DNA of 22,031 nucleotides from JAQUGA01 sp964521105 (GCA_964521105.1 CAZFPO010000041.1:1-22031), one strand, 5' to 3'; shown: positions 6,397 to 15,715, numbered from the stretch's first letter. The notes: generated by a model not told the origin, from the letters alone. A program made the numbers and translations.

Positions 6397-8166
6397 TTAT
6401 TCTATTGAAATAGTGTACGGCAATCGGGCCTGTACTCCTCTTTGATTAGTTGTTCGTTTTACAAACATATAATAGTCATAAAAATCACCAAATTCTTCAC
6501 GAAGTAAGGAAGTTTGAGTTTGTTCTACCTCATTAAGTAATTGGTCGATAAATTCTTTTTGTTCGGGTAAAAATAAAATCCTATACTTTTCGATATTTGC
6601 TTTTTTAGCAGCAATTGCAATTGCTTTATCTAATCCACCTATTTCGTCAACTAATTTAAGATTTTTGGCATCTAATCCAGTCCAAACCCTACCCTGTCCA
6701 ATGCTATCAACGTATTCTTTAGTTACGTGACGACCTTCTGCAACATGAGTGATAAACACATCATAAATTCTTTCAATACTTTTTAAAATGGCATCATACT
6801 CAAATTTATCAAGTGGTCGAAGAACATTCATATAATCGGCATGAGTATTTGTTTTAACTTGGTCGATTGTAATTCCCAATTTATTATTTAGCATTTTTTG
6901 CACATTAGGAATCATACCAAAAACTCCAATAGAACCAGTAATTGTGTTTGGTTGTGCTACAATAACATCCGCAGCACAAGCTATGTAATAACCACCGGAA
7001 GCGGCAACATCGCCCATTGAAACAATCACAGGTTTTACTTTTTTTGTAAGTTTAACTTCACGTAAAATCACTTCCGATGCCAAGGCACTACCACCAGGCG
7101 AATTAACCCTTAACACAACTGCTTTTACATTTTCGTCTAAGCGTGCTTTTCTAATTTCTCGAGAAATTCGTTCTGACCCAATTTTTTTGTCATCCCCTTC
7201 ACCTCCGCCAATTTCGCCAACAGCAAAAATAACCGCAATTTTATCCTTTGTACGAGGTGTTTCAGCCTTTGCTTTAGGAGAACTAATGTAATTTTCGATG
7301 CTAATAAACTCAATACTATTGACATCTTTTGCCCCAACTTTTGCTTTAAATTGCTCTAAAAGCTCATCTTTATAAATTAAACCATCTACAAATTTTAATT
7401 TTAAAGCCTCTTCAGGAATCTGTAAAAGCAAATTATCGGCTGTTGCATTAATTTCGGCTTCACTTATTTTACGAGCTTTTGATATTTTTGAAACCATATC
7501 ATTCCATATTGAGCCAACATAGCGTAAAGTTTGTTCTTTGTTTTCAGGACTCATTTTATCTAATATGAACGGTTCAACAGCACTTTTAAATTTACCATGT
7601 CGAATAATTTGGGGTTCAACTTCAAGTTTCGATAAGGTTCCTTTAAAAAACATGATTGAAGCACTTAAGCCTTTTAAGTCGATACTTCCCTCTTTGTTTA
7701 AAAATATTTTGTCCGAAACCGAAGCAATATAATAAGCCTTTTGTGAATAACCTTCACTATAACTATAAATGAATTTTCCTGACTTTTTAAATTCAATCAA
7801 CGCTTCTCTTATTTCTTCAACGGTGGCTATGCCTGCTGAAATATCACTTAAATTTAAATAAATACCTTTAATATAGTCGTCTTTAGCGGCTGATTTTATT
7901 GCTGTTACAATATCATACAAACCTAAGGTTTTATTTTGTTTCATCGATGAAAAATCGAAGTTTTCAAACGGATTTTTACCCGACCTTTCCATTATTTCCG
8001 AATTAAGAGTAATTTCAAGTATCGAATTTTCTTTAACCTCAACGGTTTTGTCGCCTACCGAAGAAATTATTGCCCCAGTAATTATTAAGATGAGTACAAA
8101 CAACATAATCCACGATAGGATAAATCCCACCATAGAGGCAAACATAAATTTAAAAAATTGTTTCAT
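6397..8166 (-). CDS. sppA: signal peptide peptidase SppA, 67-kDa type
   Basis: SppA is a membrane-bound serine protease that degrades leader peptides after they are released from exported proteins. The 589-residue length fits the long form with two tandem peptidase S49 domains. A membrane anchor lies at about residues 10-36. The N-terminal S49 domain carries the general-base lysine, K194 in FKSAVEPF (E. coli: YKSAVEPF), and the C-terminal one carries the nucleophile, S390 in GDVAASGGYYIA, so the Lys/Ser dyad is intact across the two domains. An RVNSPGG segment precedes the nucleophile region as in the family. It is transcribed alone, towards its own terminator at 6341-6384, and divergently from the M4 peptidase gene with 297 bp between them. 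I could not find a convincing promoter for it. Confidence 0.96.
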   Translation of the reverse strand: MKQFFKFMFASMVGFILSWIMLFVLILIITGAIISSVGDKTVEVKENSILEITLNSEIMERSGKNPFENFDFSSMKQNKTLGLYDIVTAIKSAAKDDYIKGIYLNLSDISAGIATVEEIREALIEFKKSGKFIYSYSEGYSQKAYYIASVSDKIFLNKEGSIDLKGLSASIMFFKGTLSKLEVEPQIIRHGKFKSAVEPFILDKMSPENKEQTLRYVGSIWNDMVSKISKARKISEAEINATADNLLLQIPEEALKLKFVDGLIYKDELLEQFKAKVGAKDVNSIEFISIENYISSPKAKAETPRTKDKIAVIFAVGEIGGGEGDDKKIGSERISREIRKARLDENVKAVVLRVNSPGGSALASEVILREVKLTKKVKPVIVSMGDVAASGGYYIACAADVIVAQPNTITGSIGVFGMIPNVQKMLNNKLGITIDQVKTNTHADYMNVLRPLDKFEYDAILKSIERIYDVFITHVAEGRHVTKEYVDSIGQGRVWTGLDAKNLKLVDEIGGLDKAIAIAAKKANIEKYRILFLPEQKEFIDQLLNEVEQTQTSLLREEFGDFYDYYMFVKRTTNQRGVQARLPYTISIE

Positions 8167-8408
8167 AGGTATTTGGTTTTGTTTATGCTACAATATTATA
8201 AAAAATATACTTTGCTTTTAAATATTTTTTTCAAAACCTTAACTTTTATCGATAAATAAGTCAATTTTAGTGTTAAAAAGCATTTATCGCAAGCAGATAT
8301 TATTCTTTAAACGTCAATATTTCATATTAAATTCGTTACTTTTTTTCACTCAAATTTTCAACTGCTTAATATTGATTTCTAAATTTAACTTTATATAAAC
8401 TCTTTTAA

Positions 8409-8439
8409 TTTGGGTGAATTAAAATAATATTTATATTTA
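8409..8439 (+). promoter_or_regulatory. promoter of the M4 peptidase gene
   Basis: TTTG (8409-8412) and TATATTTA (8432-8439) are exactly 19 bp apart, matching the Bacteroidota TTTG-N19-TAnnTTTG pattern except for the last base. The predicted transcript starts near 8446, about 18 nt before the ATG at 8464. The rest of the divergent gap (8167-8408) shows no other clear signal. Confidence 0.6.
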
Positions 8440-8463
8440 CAGCAAATTATAACAATAAAAACG

Positions 8464-11400
8464 ATGAAAAAATTCTTACTATTGGTTTCTTTTTGTGTAT
8501 TTGTAGGGAACATTATTTATTCACAATCTTCTGTTAATGAAAATAATACAAAAAAATTATCCGATATTGCCAACTTAAAATATGGTGAAAGCCTATTGAT
8601 TTTTAAACCAGAACTTAACATTTCAGTTACTGATGTTTTTACCCGATATAAAGAAAACTTTGGGTTAATTTCGAGCGATGAAATGCGATTAGTTAGCACC
8701 GAACAAGATAAAATTGGATATACACATTATCGATTTCAACAATATCACAACAACGTTTTGGTAATGGATGGTGTTTTTATTTTGCACAGCAAAGATGGAA
8801 AACTAAAAACTGCTAGCGGAGAAGTGGTTACCGGAATAACTTTAAACTCAAACACACAACTTACAAAAAGCGAAGCAGTACAAACCGCTATAGCATCAAT
8901 TGGAGCATCGGAATATGCTTGGGAAAACAAAGAAATGGAAAACGATTTAAAAATTTTAAGAAACGATAAAAAAGCAACTTATTATCCCCAAGCCGAACTC
9001 ATGTATTTTAATAAAAATGCAAATAAAATAGGAAGTGAATATCGATTAGTTTATAAAATGGAGATATTGTCGCTTAAGCCTTTTAGCAGATATTTTGTTT
9101 ACGTAAATGCACAAAACGGAGGTATTTATCATCGCACTAATATGCTCATGCAAGTTGATAAAAAAGTAAATGCAGTAACTCGTTATAATGGCATTCGCCA
9201 AATCACAATGGATTCGGTGAATGCAACTCAATATATATTACGCGAAACTGGACGTGGAGGTGGAATTACCACAAAAAACCTTCAAAATAATGGAAGTATG
9301 ACCGACCCACAAATAAGTTCTGCCATAAATATTAGCAGTAATACCGACTATTTTTCTACTGATCCCACAGCAGCAAATGCACATTGGGCTTCGGAAATGA
9401 CATACGATTACTATTTTAACGTTCATGGTCGAAACAGTTACAATAATAACGGTGCTGCCATGATGAGTTATGTTCATTGGGGGCAAAACATAGCCAATGC
9501 TATGTGGACAGGTTCTGCGATGGTTTATGGCGATGGAGATGCCTCTTCCTCACCCTTTACAACAGCCGAAATTTGCGGTCATGAAATCACTCATGCTGTA
9601 ACTCAATACACCGCAAACTTAGTATACGAATATGAGTCAGGTGCATTAAGTGAATCTTTTAGCGACATGTTTGGTGCAATGGTAAATTATTATGCAACCG
9701 ATACTTTAAATTGGTTAATTGGTGCAAATACAGGAACCGCATTTCGGAACATGGCTAATCCAAAAGCAAACCAAAACCCCGACACATATAAAGGGCAATA
9801 TTGGTATGGTGGAACTGCCGATAATGGAGGAGTACATTCAAATAGCGGTGTTGGAAACTATTGGTTTTATCTAATAAACCAAGGCGATATAGGGACTAAC
9901 GACAAAGGTTATTCTTATAGTATTACTGGCATTGGACCAACTAAAGCCGAGAAAATTACCTATCGTGCATTATCCAATTATCTCACTCCTAACTCTCAAT
10001 ATATCGACACGTATGCTGCAATGATTCAGGCTGCCAACGACCTATATGGTGATTGTTCCGAAGAGTCTCATGTAATTGCCGCAGCTTGGGCTGCTGTTGG
10101 CGTTGGTCATCCTTTTGATACGGCGGCTGTGTATGTTCAAAACATATTAGGTCCCGTTACTGCCTGCGGCTTAAACAACGAACCCGTAAAACTTAAACTA
10201 TTATACAATGGATGTAATAGAAGCCTCCCTTCTGGTTCTGAAATCAATTTTAAAGTTAGAGTTGATATGAATACTTTTTATTACGATACTCTTTACTTAA
10301 ATAATGATTTTGAAGGAGGACAAACACTCGACCTTACGTTAAATAATTACATCAGTTTAACTGCACTTGGAAATCATAGAATTGATGTATGGGTAAAACC
10401 TTCAAACATATCAAACTATACGGATAGCTTAATGGGATATGTAATTATGAATAAACTACAACAAAATTTTGATTTGGGTGCAACTGGTATACTTAGTCCT
10501 CAATCTTCTTGTAATTTAGGAACTGCCGAATTAATAACTATGAGTTTTACTTTCTTTGGTTGTGATTCTCTTCAGGCTGGTCAAATAGTTCGAGTAGGCT
10601 ATGTAAATAATCAAACCGACACTGTTTTTGAAAATCACACGTTAATAAATACAATTTTCACTGGGGATGAAATCACTCACACTTTTACAACACCTTGTAA
10701 CTTTACATTGGCAACACTAAATAATTTAAAAACATTTACTGCAAATGCAACCGACACTCTTTTCACAAACAATACTTCATCCACTGTTATTAAACGACCT
10801 GCATATGCTAATGAACATACTCCCTTTAACTTTAATGAAATTGATATCGATAATTATTATTACAAAGAAACCGGTTTGTATGGTAAAGTTAAAGTAAAAC
10901 CATTACCTGGATATACCAATGGGAAAATTTTAAATTTTACCAGTGGAAATGTTTTTAATTATTACGACCAACTAGAAATGCCCATTGGTGGAAATCAATG
11001 GGACGTAAATGAGATGCTTTCGGCAAAAGCAATTTTTTGTGTTGATGCCACTACCGTTGAAAGTTTGCATTTAAGTTTTGACTTAAAACAAACAAACGGA
11101 GGACCTTTATATGCCCAATATTTAGGACCTGGTGATTACTCTATGGCTAGTGTTATGCGAATTTTAATTAACGGACAACAATACAATAACGAAACATTTA
11201 AACCAAACACTGCATCAAGCGACCCTTTTTCAAACAGAATAATTAATCTTTCGCAATATATTGGAAATATTTTAGAAGTTACTTTTGAAACTCGTAATAT
11301 TGCTGCCGACACATTAGGATTTACGCTAGATAATGCTTACCTCGACAATTTACATTTTATCATTAATTCTGGTGAAAAAATTGAAGAAAACAACACAAAT

Positions 11401-11655
11401 TCCCAAATTTCACTTTTCCCAAACCCAAGTTCAGGATTAGTAACTTTGGTATATACAAACGATGATAATGAAAATTCAATAATTGATGTATATGATATTG
11501 CTGGCAGAATAATTTACTCCCAAAATACAACTATTACTAATGGGCAGAATGTAATTTCTTTGAATTTAAAAAACATCTCAGATGGTATTTATTTTGTTTC
11601 TCTTAAAGTTGGAAAATCTGAACATCGAGAAAAACTAATAATTAAGAAACTATAA
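8464..11655 (+). CDS. secreted thermolysin-like (M4) zinc metalloprotease with T9SS sorting domain
   Basis: This is an extracellular neutral protease made as a proenzyme. A signal peptide (about residues 1-20, ending IIYSQ) precedes an FTP/PepSY-type propeptide (about 25-230). The M4 catalytic domain (about 240-560) has HEITH at 373-377 (zinc ligands H373 and H377, catalytic E374), the third ligand E397 in GALSESFSD, and H458 in NGGVHSNSG, equivalent to thermolysin His231; nothing essential is missing. Two repeats of CARDB-like type (about 560-790, each with an NN..TD motif) and a jelly-roll, MAM-like region (about 800-970) follow. The last ~80 residues (from LFPNPSSG to KLIIKKL) are a type A T9SS sorting domain, so the protein should cross the outer membrane by T9SS and be cell-attached or released. 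It has its own promoter and is monocistronic. Confidence 0.95.
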   Translation: MKKFLLLVSFCVFVGNIIYSQSSVNENNTKKLSDIANLKYGESLLIFKPELNISVTDVFTRYKENFGLISSDEMRLVSTEQDKIGYTHYRFQQYHNNVLVMDGVFILHSKDGKLKTASGEVVTGITLNSNTQLTKSEAVQTAIASIGASEYAWENKEMENDLKILRNDKKATYYPQAELMYFNKNANKIGSEYRLVYKMEILSLKPFSRYFVYVNAQNGGIYHRTNMLMQVDKKVNAVTRYNGIRQITMDSVNATQYILRETGRGGGITTKNLQNNGSMTDPQISSAINISSNTDYFSTDPTAANAHWASEMTYDYYFNVHGRNSYNNNGAAMMSYVHWGQNIANAMWTGSAMVYGDGDASSSPFTTAEICGHEITHAVTQYTANLVYEYESGALSESFSDMFGAMVNYYATDTLNWLIGANTGTAFRNMANPKANQNPDTYKGQYWYGGTADNGGVHSNSGVGNYWFYLINQGDIGTNDKGYSYSITGIGPTKAEKITYRALSNYLTPNSQYIDTYAAMIQAANDLYGDCSEESHVIAAAWAAVGVGHPFDTAAVYVQNILGPVTACGLNNEPVKLKLLYNGCNRSLPSGSEINFKVRVDMNTFYYDTLYLNNDFEGGQTLDLTLNNYISLTALGNHRIDVWVKPSNISNYTDSLMGYVIMNKLQQNFDLGATGILSPQSSCNLGTAELITMSFTFFGCDSLQAGQIVRVGYVNNQTDTVFENHTLINTIFTGDEITHTFTTPCNFTLATLNNLKTFTANATDTLFTNNTSSTVIKRPAYANEHTPFNFNEIDIDNYYYKETGLYGKVKVKPLPGYTNGKILNFTSGNVFNYYDQLEMPIGGNQWDVNEMLSAKAIFCVDATTVESLHLSFDLKQTNGGPLYAQYLGPGDYSMASVMRILINGQQYNNETFKPNTASSDPFSNRIINLSQYIGNILEVTFETRNIAADTLGFTLDNAYLDNLHFIINSGEKIEENNTNSQISLFPNPSSGLVTLVYTNDDNENSIIDVYDIAGRIIYSQNTTITNGQNVISLNLKNISDGIYFVSLKVGKSEHREKLIIKKL

Positions 11656-11799
11656 TTTCTATTAATCGTTAAAACCTAGGCATAGCTATAATAAATGGGT
11701 TTTGATTCTGATAAAATATTCTTTAATAGGATAATCACCTCAACATACTCATTAGCGAACATTGCAAATTTTGATTTGAAAAATTAAAAAACACTATAT

Positions 11800-13302
11800 A
11801 TGAAAGAAAAAAAATCAATGAATGCGAACATTTTAGTTCAAATTTTAAAAAAACAAAGCGAGGAATTTACAAAAGCTGACATTATTAAAGTAATTGAAGA
11901 ATTAGAAATTGAAATGATAAATTTCAGATATGTTGGCGGTGATGGTCGTTTAAAAACGTTGAATTTTGTTATTACAAGTCGTGAACATCTCGAATCAATT
12001 TTAACTTTTGGCGAAAGAGTGGATGGTTCAAGTTTATTTTCATTTATCGAAGCTGGCTCGAGCGACTTGTATGTTGTTCCTAGATATTCTACAGCCTTTA
12101 TTGACCCATTTGCCGAAATTCCTACACTATCAATTCTTTGTTCCTTTTTTAATAAGGACGGTGAACCGTTAGATAGTGCTCCGGAATATGTTTTACAAAA
12201 AGCAGCAAATGCGTTTAAACAAGTTACCGGCATGGAATATGAAGCAATGGGCGAACTCGAATATTATGTTATCGCCGATGACGATGACTCATTTTCCGCG
12301 AAAGACCAAAAAGGATATCACGAATCGGGACCATATACAAAGTTTGAAGAATTTCGAACAAAATGTATGCAACTAATAGCTCAATCTGGTGGAATTATTA
12401 AATATGGACACTCCGAAGTGGGTAATTTTAGATTAGACGGAAAAATTTACGAACAAAATGAAATTGAATTTTTACCAACATCAGTAGTAAAAGCTGCCGA
12501 CCAATTGGTAATTGCAAAATGGATTATTCGAAACTTAGCATATCAACATGGTCTTAATGTAACTTTTGCACCAAAAATTACCGAAGGTAAAGCTGGCTCA
12601 GGATTACACATTCACATGCGTATGATGAAAGCAGGAAAAAATCAAATGTTGAAAAACGGAAAACTTTCGTCCATTGCCAAAACCGCAATTGCAGGCATGA
12701 TGGACTGTGCTAGCTCGTTAACTTCATTTGGAAACACAAATCCAACTTCCTATTTTCGTTTAGTTCCTCATCAAGAAGCACCAACAAACATCTGTTGGGG
12801 AGACCGAAATCGTTCCGTGTTAGTTCGTGTTCCACTTGGTTGGACGGCCAAAACCGACATGTGCTCATTAGTTAATCCACTAGAAAAACAAACCTCAACA
12901 GATGCTTCCATGAAACAAACCGTTGAGTTTCGTTGCCCCGACGGTTCGGCAAATGTTTATTTACTTATAGCAGGTTTAGCTGTTGCTTGCCGTCATGGAT
13001 TTGAAATGCAAGGTGCACTTGATTTTGCAGAAAAAACTTACGTTAATGTAAACATTTTTAAAGATGAACATAAAGACAAAGTTAAAGGTCTTGCTCAGCT
13101 ACCCTCTTCGTGTTGCGAATCGGCAGATATGCTCGACAAACATCGACACATTTACGAAAAACATGGAGTTTTTAGTCCAGGTATGATTGATGGAATTATT
13201 AAAGATTTAAAATCGTTCAATGATTATAAATTAAGAAGCGAAATTTCTAAAAACCCCGCAAAAATGATGGAATTAGTAAATAACTTTTTCCATTGCGGTT
13301 AA
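11800..13302 (+). CDS. glnA: glutamine synthetase, type I-like
   Basis: The enzyme makes glutamine from glutamate, ammonia and ATP. Active-site motifs of the family are in order: GELEYY (E152, E154), NEIEF (E221, E223), GSGLHIHM (266-273, with H270), NPTSYFRLVP..EAP (from 314), RNRSVLVRVP (336-345) and VEFRCPDGSANVYL (375-388). The beta-grasp domain lies N-terminally (about 35-110). The 500-residue length is a little above the E. coli enzyme (469), and the C-terminal third differs from the classical form: there is no obvious adenylylation-site Tyr loop, so control by adenylylation is unlikely. It is clearly not the ~700-residue type III enzyme also common in this phylum. Two starts are possible (11800, or M7 at 11818). 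It is a single-gene unit ended by a very strong terminator. Confidence 0.93.
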   Translation: MKEKKSMNANILVQILKKQSEEFTKADIIKVIEELEIEMINFRYVGGDGRLKTLNFVITSREHLESILTFGERVDGSSLFSFIEAGSSDLYVVPRYSTAFIDPFAEIPTLSILCSFFNKDGEPLDSAPEYVLQKAANAFKQVTGMEYEAMGELEYYVIADDDDSFSAKDQKGYHESGPYTKFEEFRTKCMQLIAQSGGIIKYGHSEVGNFRLDGKIYEQNEIEFLPTSVVKAADQLVIAKWIIRNLAYQHGLNVTFAPKITEGKAGSGLHIHMRMMKAGKNQMLKNGKLSSIAKTAIAGMMDCASSLTSFGNTNPTSYFRLVPHQEAPTNICWGDRNRSVLVRVPLGWTAKTDMCSLVNPLEKQTSTDASMKQTVEFRCPDGSANVYLLIAGLAVACRHGFEMQGALDFAEKTYVNVNIFKDEHKDKVKGLAQLPSSCCESADMLDKHRHIYEKHGVFSPGMIDGIIKDLKSFNDYKLRSEISKNPAKMMELVNNFFHCG

Positions 13303-13309
13303 TCAAATA

Positions 13310-13362
13310 TCGCACTAAAAAAATAAAGCCATTCAATGAATGGCTTTATTTTTTTAGTGCGA
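13310..13362. terminator. bidirectional terminator with perfect 26-bp arms
   Basis: The left arm 13310-13335 and the right arm 13337-13362 are exact reverse complements around a single base at 13336. The strong core is GCCATTCA/TGAATGGC, followed on each strand by TTTATTTTTTT, so a U-rich tract occurs on either strand. It lies 8 bp after the glutamine synthetase stop codon and ends that transcript; it can also stop transcripts that come from the tRNA side on the minus strand. Confidence 0.9.
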
Positions 13363-13502
13363 TGAAAAAGTCATGAAAAGATTTAGTTTTTGGGTTTTCT
13401 TTAACACTATTTTGAGTCTATCTATAGAATTAACGAGTAAAACTATTTTCTCTATGGTCAGAACAAGTCAATTGGCTGTTTAGAATGTTCGAGAACGAGG
13501 CC

Positions 13503-13578
13503 TTTTTAAAATATTTTTTTGAATTTACTATAGTAAATGCGATGTGGCTTGTCGAACTAAAAAAAAATATTTTAAAAA
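13503..13578. repeat. 18-bp perfect inverted repeat enclosing a 16-bp palindrome
   Basis: TTTTTAAAATATTTTTTT (13503-13520) is exactly complemented by 13561-13578, with 40 bp between. Inside, ATTTACTA|TAGTAAAT (13523-13538) is a perfect palindrome. No gene is visible in the 250 bp between the glnA terminator and the tRNA. The arms are pure A/T, so the element may be the ends of a small non-coding repeat or a hairpin structure; I cannot assign a role. Confidence 0.6.
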
Positions 13579-13612
13579 CAACAAAGTTATCGGACTTTAT
13601 AGACAGACACTA

Positions 13613-13687
13613 TGGAGCCTCTCATGGGAATTGAACCCACGACCTGCTCATTACGAGTGAGCTGCTCTACCGCTGAGCTAAAGAGGC
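13613..13687 (-). tRNA. tRNA-Thr (anticodon CGT)
   Basis: The minus strand reads as a full cloverleaf: 7-bp acceptor GCCTCTT/GAGAGGC (one G-U pair), D arm GCTC/GAGC with the AGCGGTA loop, anticodon stem GCTCA/TGAGC with loop CTCGTAA (anticodon CGT, reading ACG threonine codons), variable loop AGGTC, and T arm GTGGG/CCCAT with loop TTCAATT. The discriminator is T73 and the 3' CCA is encoded in the DNA (13613-13615). It stands alone, pointing towards the glnA terminator. Confidence 0.96.
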
Positions 13688-13719
13688 AAGAAAGTACAAA
13701 GATATAAAATAAAAAAATT

Positions 13720-13744
13720 ACTTCTGAAAGAAGTCGTTTTTTTT
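13720..13744 (+). terminator. possible hairpin terminator
   Basis: ACTTCT (13720-13725) and AGAAGT (13729-13734) form a 6-bp stem with a GAA loop; CG and then eight T residues (13737-13744) follow. An A-run on the other side (13711-13717) would let it work on the minus strand too. No gene directly upstream on the plus strand needs it, so it may simply insulate the exported-protein operon that follows. Confidence 0.4.
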
Positions 13745-13813
13745 ATTTTCAACCCATAATCAGCTATGATTTCGTAGAATATAAATAATATATGAAATTA
13801 TATAAAAAATAAT

Positions 13814-13844
13814 TTTGTTTTTTAAAAACTAACATATATATTTG
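13814..13844 (+). promoter_or_regulatory. consensus Bacteroidota promoter of the exported-protein locus
   Basis: TTTG (13814-13817), a 19-bp spacer and TATATTTG (13837-13844) match the TTTG-N19-TAnnTTTG consensus completely. Transcription should begin near 13851, leaving a leader of about 78 nt to the ATG at 13929. It is the only strong promoter I see for the plus-strand genes down to about 19.3 kb, most of which are 8-25 bp apart. Confidence 0.75.
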
Positions 13845-13928
13845 TCGTCAAGTTTTCACATTATAAGTTCATGACAAAACTAATTAATAGTAAATTTATA
13901 AATGATATTAATAATTAAAAAATCTATT

Positions 13929-14017
13929 ATGAAAAAAATGCAATTAACAGTATTACCGTCATTTTATTTATCTCATTTTTCGGCTGTAATAGTCTTTTAG
14001 GACAAACGTTTTTCCAA
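13929..14017 (+). other. signal peptide coding segment, out of frame by one base with the gene at 14018
   Basis: An ATG at 13929-13931 is followed by seven A residues (13932-13938). In this frame the product stops after 23 codons (TAG at 13998-14000). In the frame of the downstream gene the same DNA reads KNAINSITVILFISFFGC, then NSLLGQTFFQ, then MSTGDF at 14018: an ideal Bacteroidota signal peptide ending LLGQ. One more A in the tract (A8 instead of A7) would give ATG-AAA-AAA-AAT and a continuous 581-residue protein. So the segment is either a real frameshift, a phase-variable or slippage site, or a sequencing error in a homopolymer. Confidence 0.8.
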
Positions 14018-15673
14018 ATGTCGACTGGAGATTTTACTGAAAATTTCTCAGACATAGGTAGTTGGACTAATAATTATGCGTTTGGAACTGGAAGTGCATA
14101 TTGGAGAGTTGCAACAAGCGTAAGTACATCACCTGTAAATACGGAAACTGTATTTACAAGTGGAACAGCGGGCGGAGTCCAAAAAGGTAGTGGTAAAATA
14201 ATTTTATTGGCTACAGGGACTAATTCTACTGCAACAGATCTTCTTCTAGATTTTTCGAATAGAAATTCAGGTACAATTTCTTTTGAATGGGAAAAAATTG
14301 TAAACACTGCTAATTCAAATCCTAGAACTTCTGATTTAAAAATAATGTATAGTATTGATAACGGTTTAACATTTAGTGATATTGCAAATTACACTATACT
14401 TAGAATTTACAATAATTCAGATGTAGAAACTGGTTCAATAACAGAGGTTCAATTACCTAGTGAAATTAATAATAATTCAAATGTTGTAATACGTTTTTAC
14501 GCATGGTATAATGGACAAACAAGTGGCTCTGGTAATAGACCAAAATTTGCAATTGACAACATTCAAATTACATCCAATTCAATTCCTATAGTTACGTATA
14601 ATCCCATACTTGAAAATAATGAATTATATCTTAACGAAAACGAAACTCAACCATTAAAAATTCAATCTAAATCATATAATAAAAATACAATTATTAACTA
14701 TGATAATAATGGCAATGTTGGCATAGGAACAGATAATCCAATGAGAAAACTTCATGTAAAGTCAACAAAACAACAAAATCAGTATACTTTATTAAATACA
14801 ACAAATAGTTCAAACTCAAATAACGACATGTTTTTACCTATATCGGTGCCTTTTGACACTACTAAAATTGGTATTTCGCAAATGCAATTAGATAGTTTGT
14901 CATTATTAAATCAACATGCAGGTTCTATGAGACTGGAAGTACAAGTAATTGGCGGATCAAATTCAACATGGGATATTAGACCTGTAGCTTCAGATAATAT
15001 GAATGTTAGCTATCACAAGTTGATTTTTTCTGATGTGATAAATTCTCATACACCAATGGTACTCACTTCAAATGGATTTTTGGGACTAGGAACTATGGAT
15101 CCTTTAAACAAACTTCATGTTTCTAACGGGAACATTTTAATTTCTGGGGCAAATACGTGTTTGCTATTTGGCGATGGGCTAAATAATAATTACGGTGGTG
15201 GAGATTATGGGATTGAGTATATTCAAGCAAATGCAGCTGATAATAATAAAGCTGGTTTAAACTTTTGGAAACCATTTGGTAGTAGCCAAGGTCAACTTAC
15301 AAACTTTATTCTTCATTTGGCGAATGACGGAAATGTTGGAATTGGGAACGGGAATCCTTTATTTAAATTGGATGTTAATGGAATTATCCGCTCAAATACA
15401 GAAGTTATTGTTTGTACTGATGGATATTGTGACTTTGTTTTTGATAAAGATTATATTCTTGAACCATTTGCATCGAGAATACTAAAAATTAAAACACAAA
15501 AGCATTTACCAAATATTAAACCTGCAAGCGATGTAATACAAAATGGCATTCCTATATCCGAAACGGTAAAAGGTTTATTACAAAATATAGAAGAGCTTTA
15601 TTTGTACATGGACAAAATGGAAGCTCGAATTAAACAACTAGAAGAAGAAAATAAAGTATTAAAGAATCAATAA
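14018..15673 (+). CDS. surface protein with GNVGIGT...KLHV repeats and C-terminal coiled coil
   Basis: The in-frame part starts at 14018, but the true N-terminus is very likely at 13929 after correcting one base. Residues about 1-185 form a jelly-roll, MAM-like module (FTENFSDIGSWTNN ... PKFAIDNIQI) similar in type to adhesion domains. Three GxxGIGTxxPxxKLHV motifs follow at about 232, 353 and 436; this motif is common in Bacteroidota surface proteins and resembles repeats of phage tail-fibre proteins. The C-terminus (about 455-551) has the usual DFVFDKDY...LPNIKPASDVIQNGI...LLQNIEELYLYM block and ends in a short coiled coil (ARIKQLEEENKVLKNQ), suggesting a trimeric fibre. There is no T9SS tail. 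It is followed 8 bp later by the next gene. The 3'-most 73 bp recur at 21917-21989. Role in adhesion is inference. Confidence 0.85.
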   Translation: MSTGDFTENFSDIGSWTNNYAFGTGSAYWRVATSVSTSPVNTETVFTSGTAGGVQKGSGKIILLATGTNSTATDLLLDFSNRNSGTISFEWEKIVNTANSNPRTSDLKIMYSIDNGLTFSDIANYTILRIYNNSDVETGSITEVQLPSEINNNSNVVIRFYAWYNGQTSGSGNRPKFAIDNIQITSNSIPIVTYNPILENNELYLNENETQPLKIQSKSYNKNTIINYDNNGNVGIGTDNPMRKLHVKSTKQQNQYTLLNTTNSSNSNNDMFLPISVPFDTTKIGISQMQLDSLSLLNQHAGSMRLEVQVIGGSNSTWDIRPVASDNMNVSYHKLIFSDVINSHTPMVLTSNGFLGLGTMDPLNKLHVSNGNILISGANTCLLFGDGLNNNYGGGDYGIEYIQANAADNNKAGLNFWKPFGSSQGQLTNFILHLANDGNVGIGNGNPLFKLDVNGIIRSNTEVIVCTDGYCDFVFDKDYILEPFASRILKIKTQKHLPNIKPASDVIQNGIPISETVKGLLQNIEELYLYMDKMEARIKQLEEENKVLKNQ

Positions 15674-15715
15674 GAGATATTATGAATTTAAAAAAAATAG
15701 TTTTGGTTCTGAGTT
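15599..15715 (+). repeat. left copy of a 117-bp direct repeat
   Basis: This stretch covers the last codons of the fibre-like gene, the 8-bp gap and the first 11 codons of the small T9SS protein gene. It recurs at 21915-22031 with one visible difference (G at 15620, A at 21936); the copies are 6316 bp apart. The right copy is cut by the window edge, so the true repeat may be longer. Confidence 0.9.

Noticed and set aside
8167..8408. Promoter of sppA in the divergent gap
   Set aside because: One near match to the -7 box on the minus strand (complement of 8191-8198) lacks a -33 partner at the right distance.
11656..11799. Terminator between the M4 peptidase and glutamine synthetase genes
   Set aside because: Only a 6-bp AAAACC/GGTTTT pairing over a long loop is visible, too weak to call.
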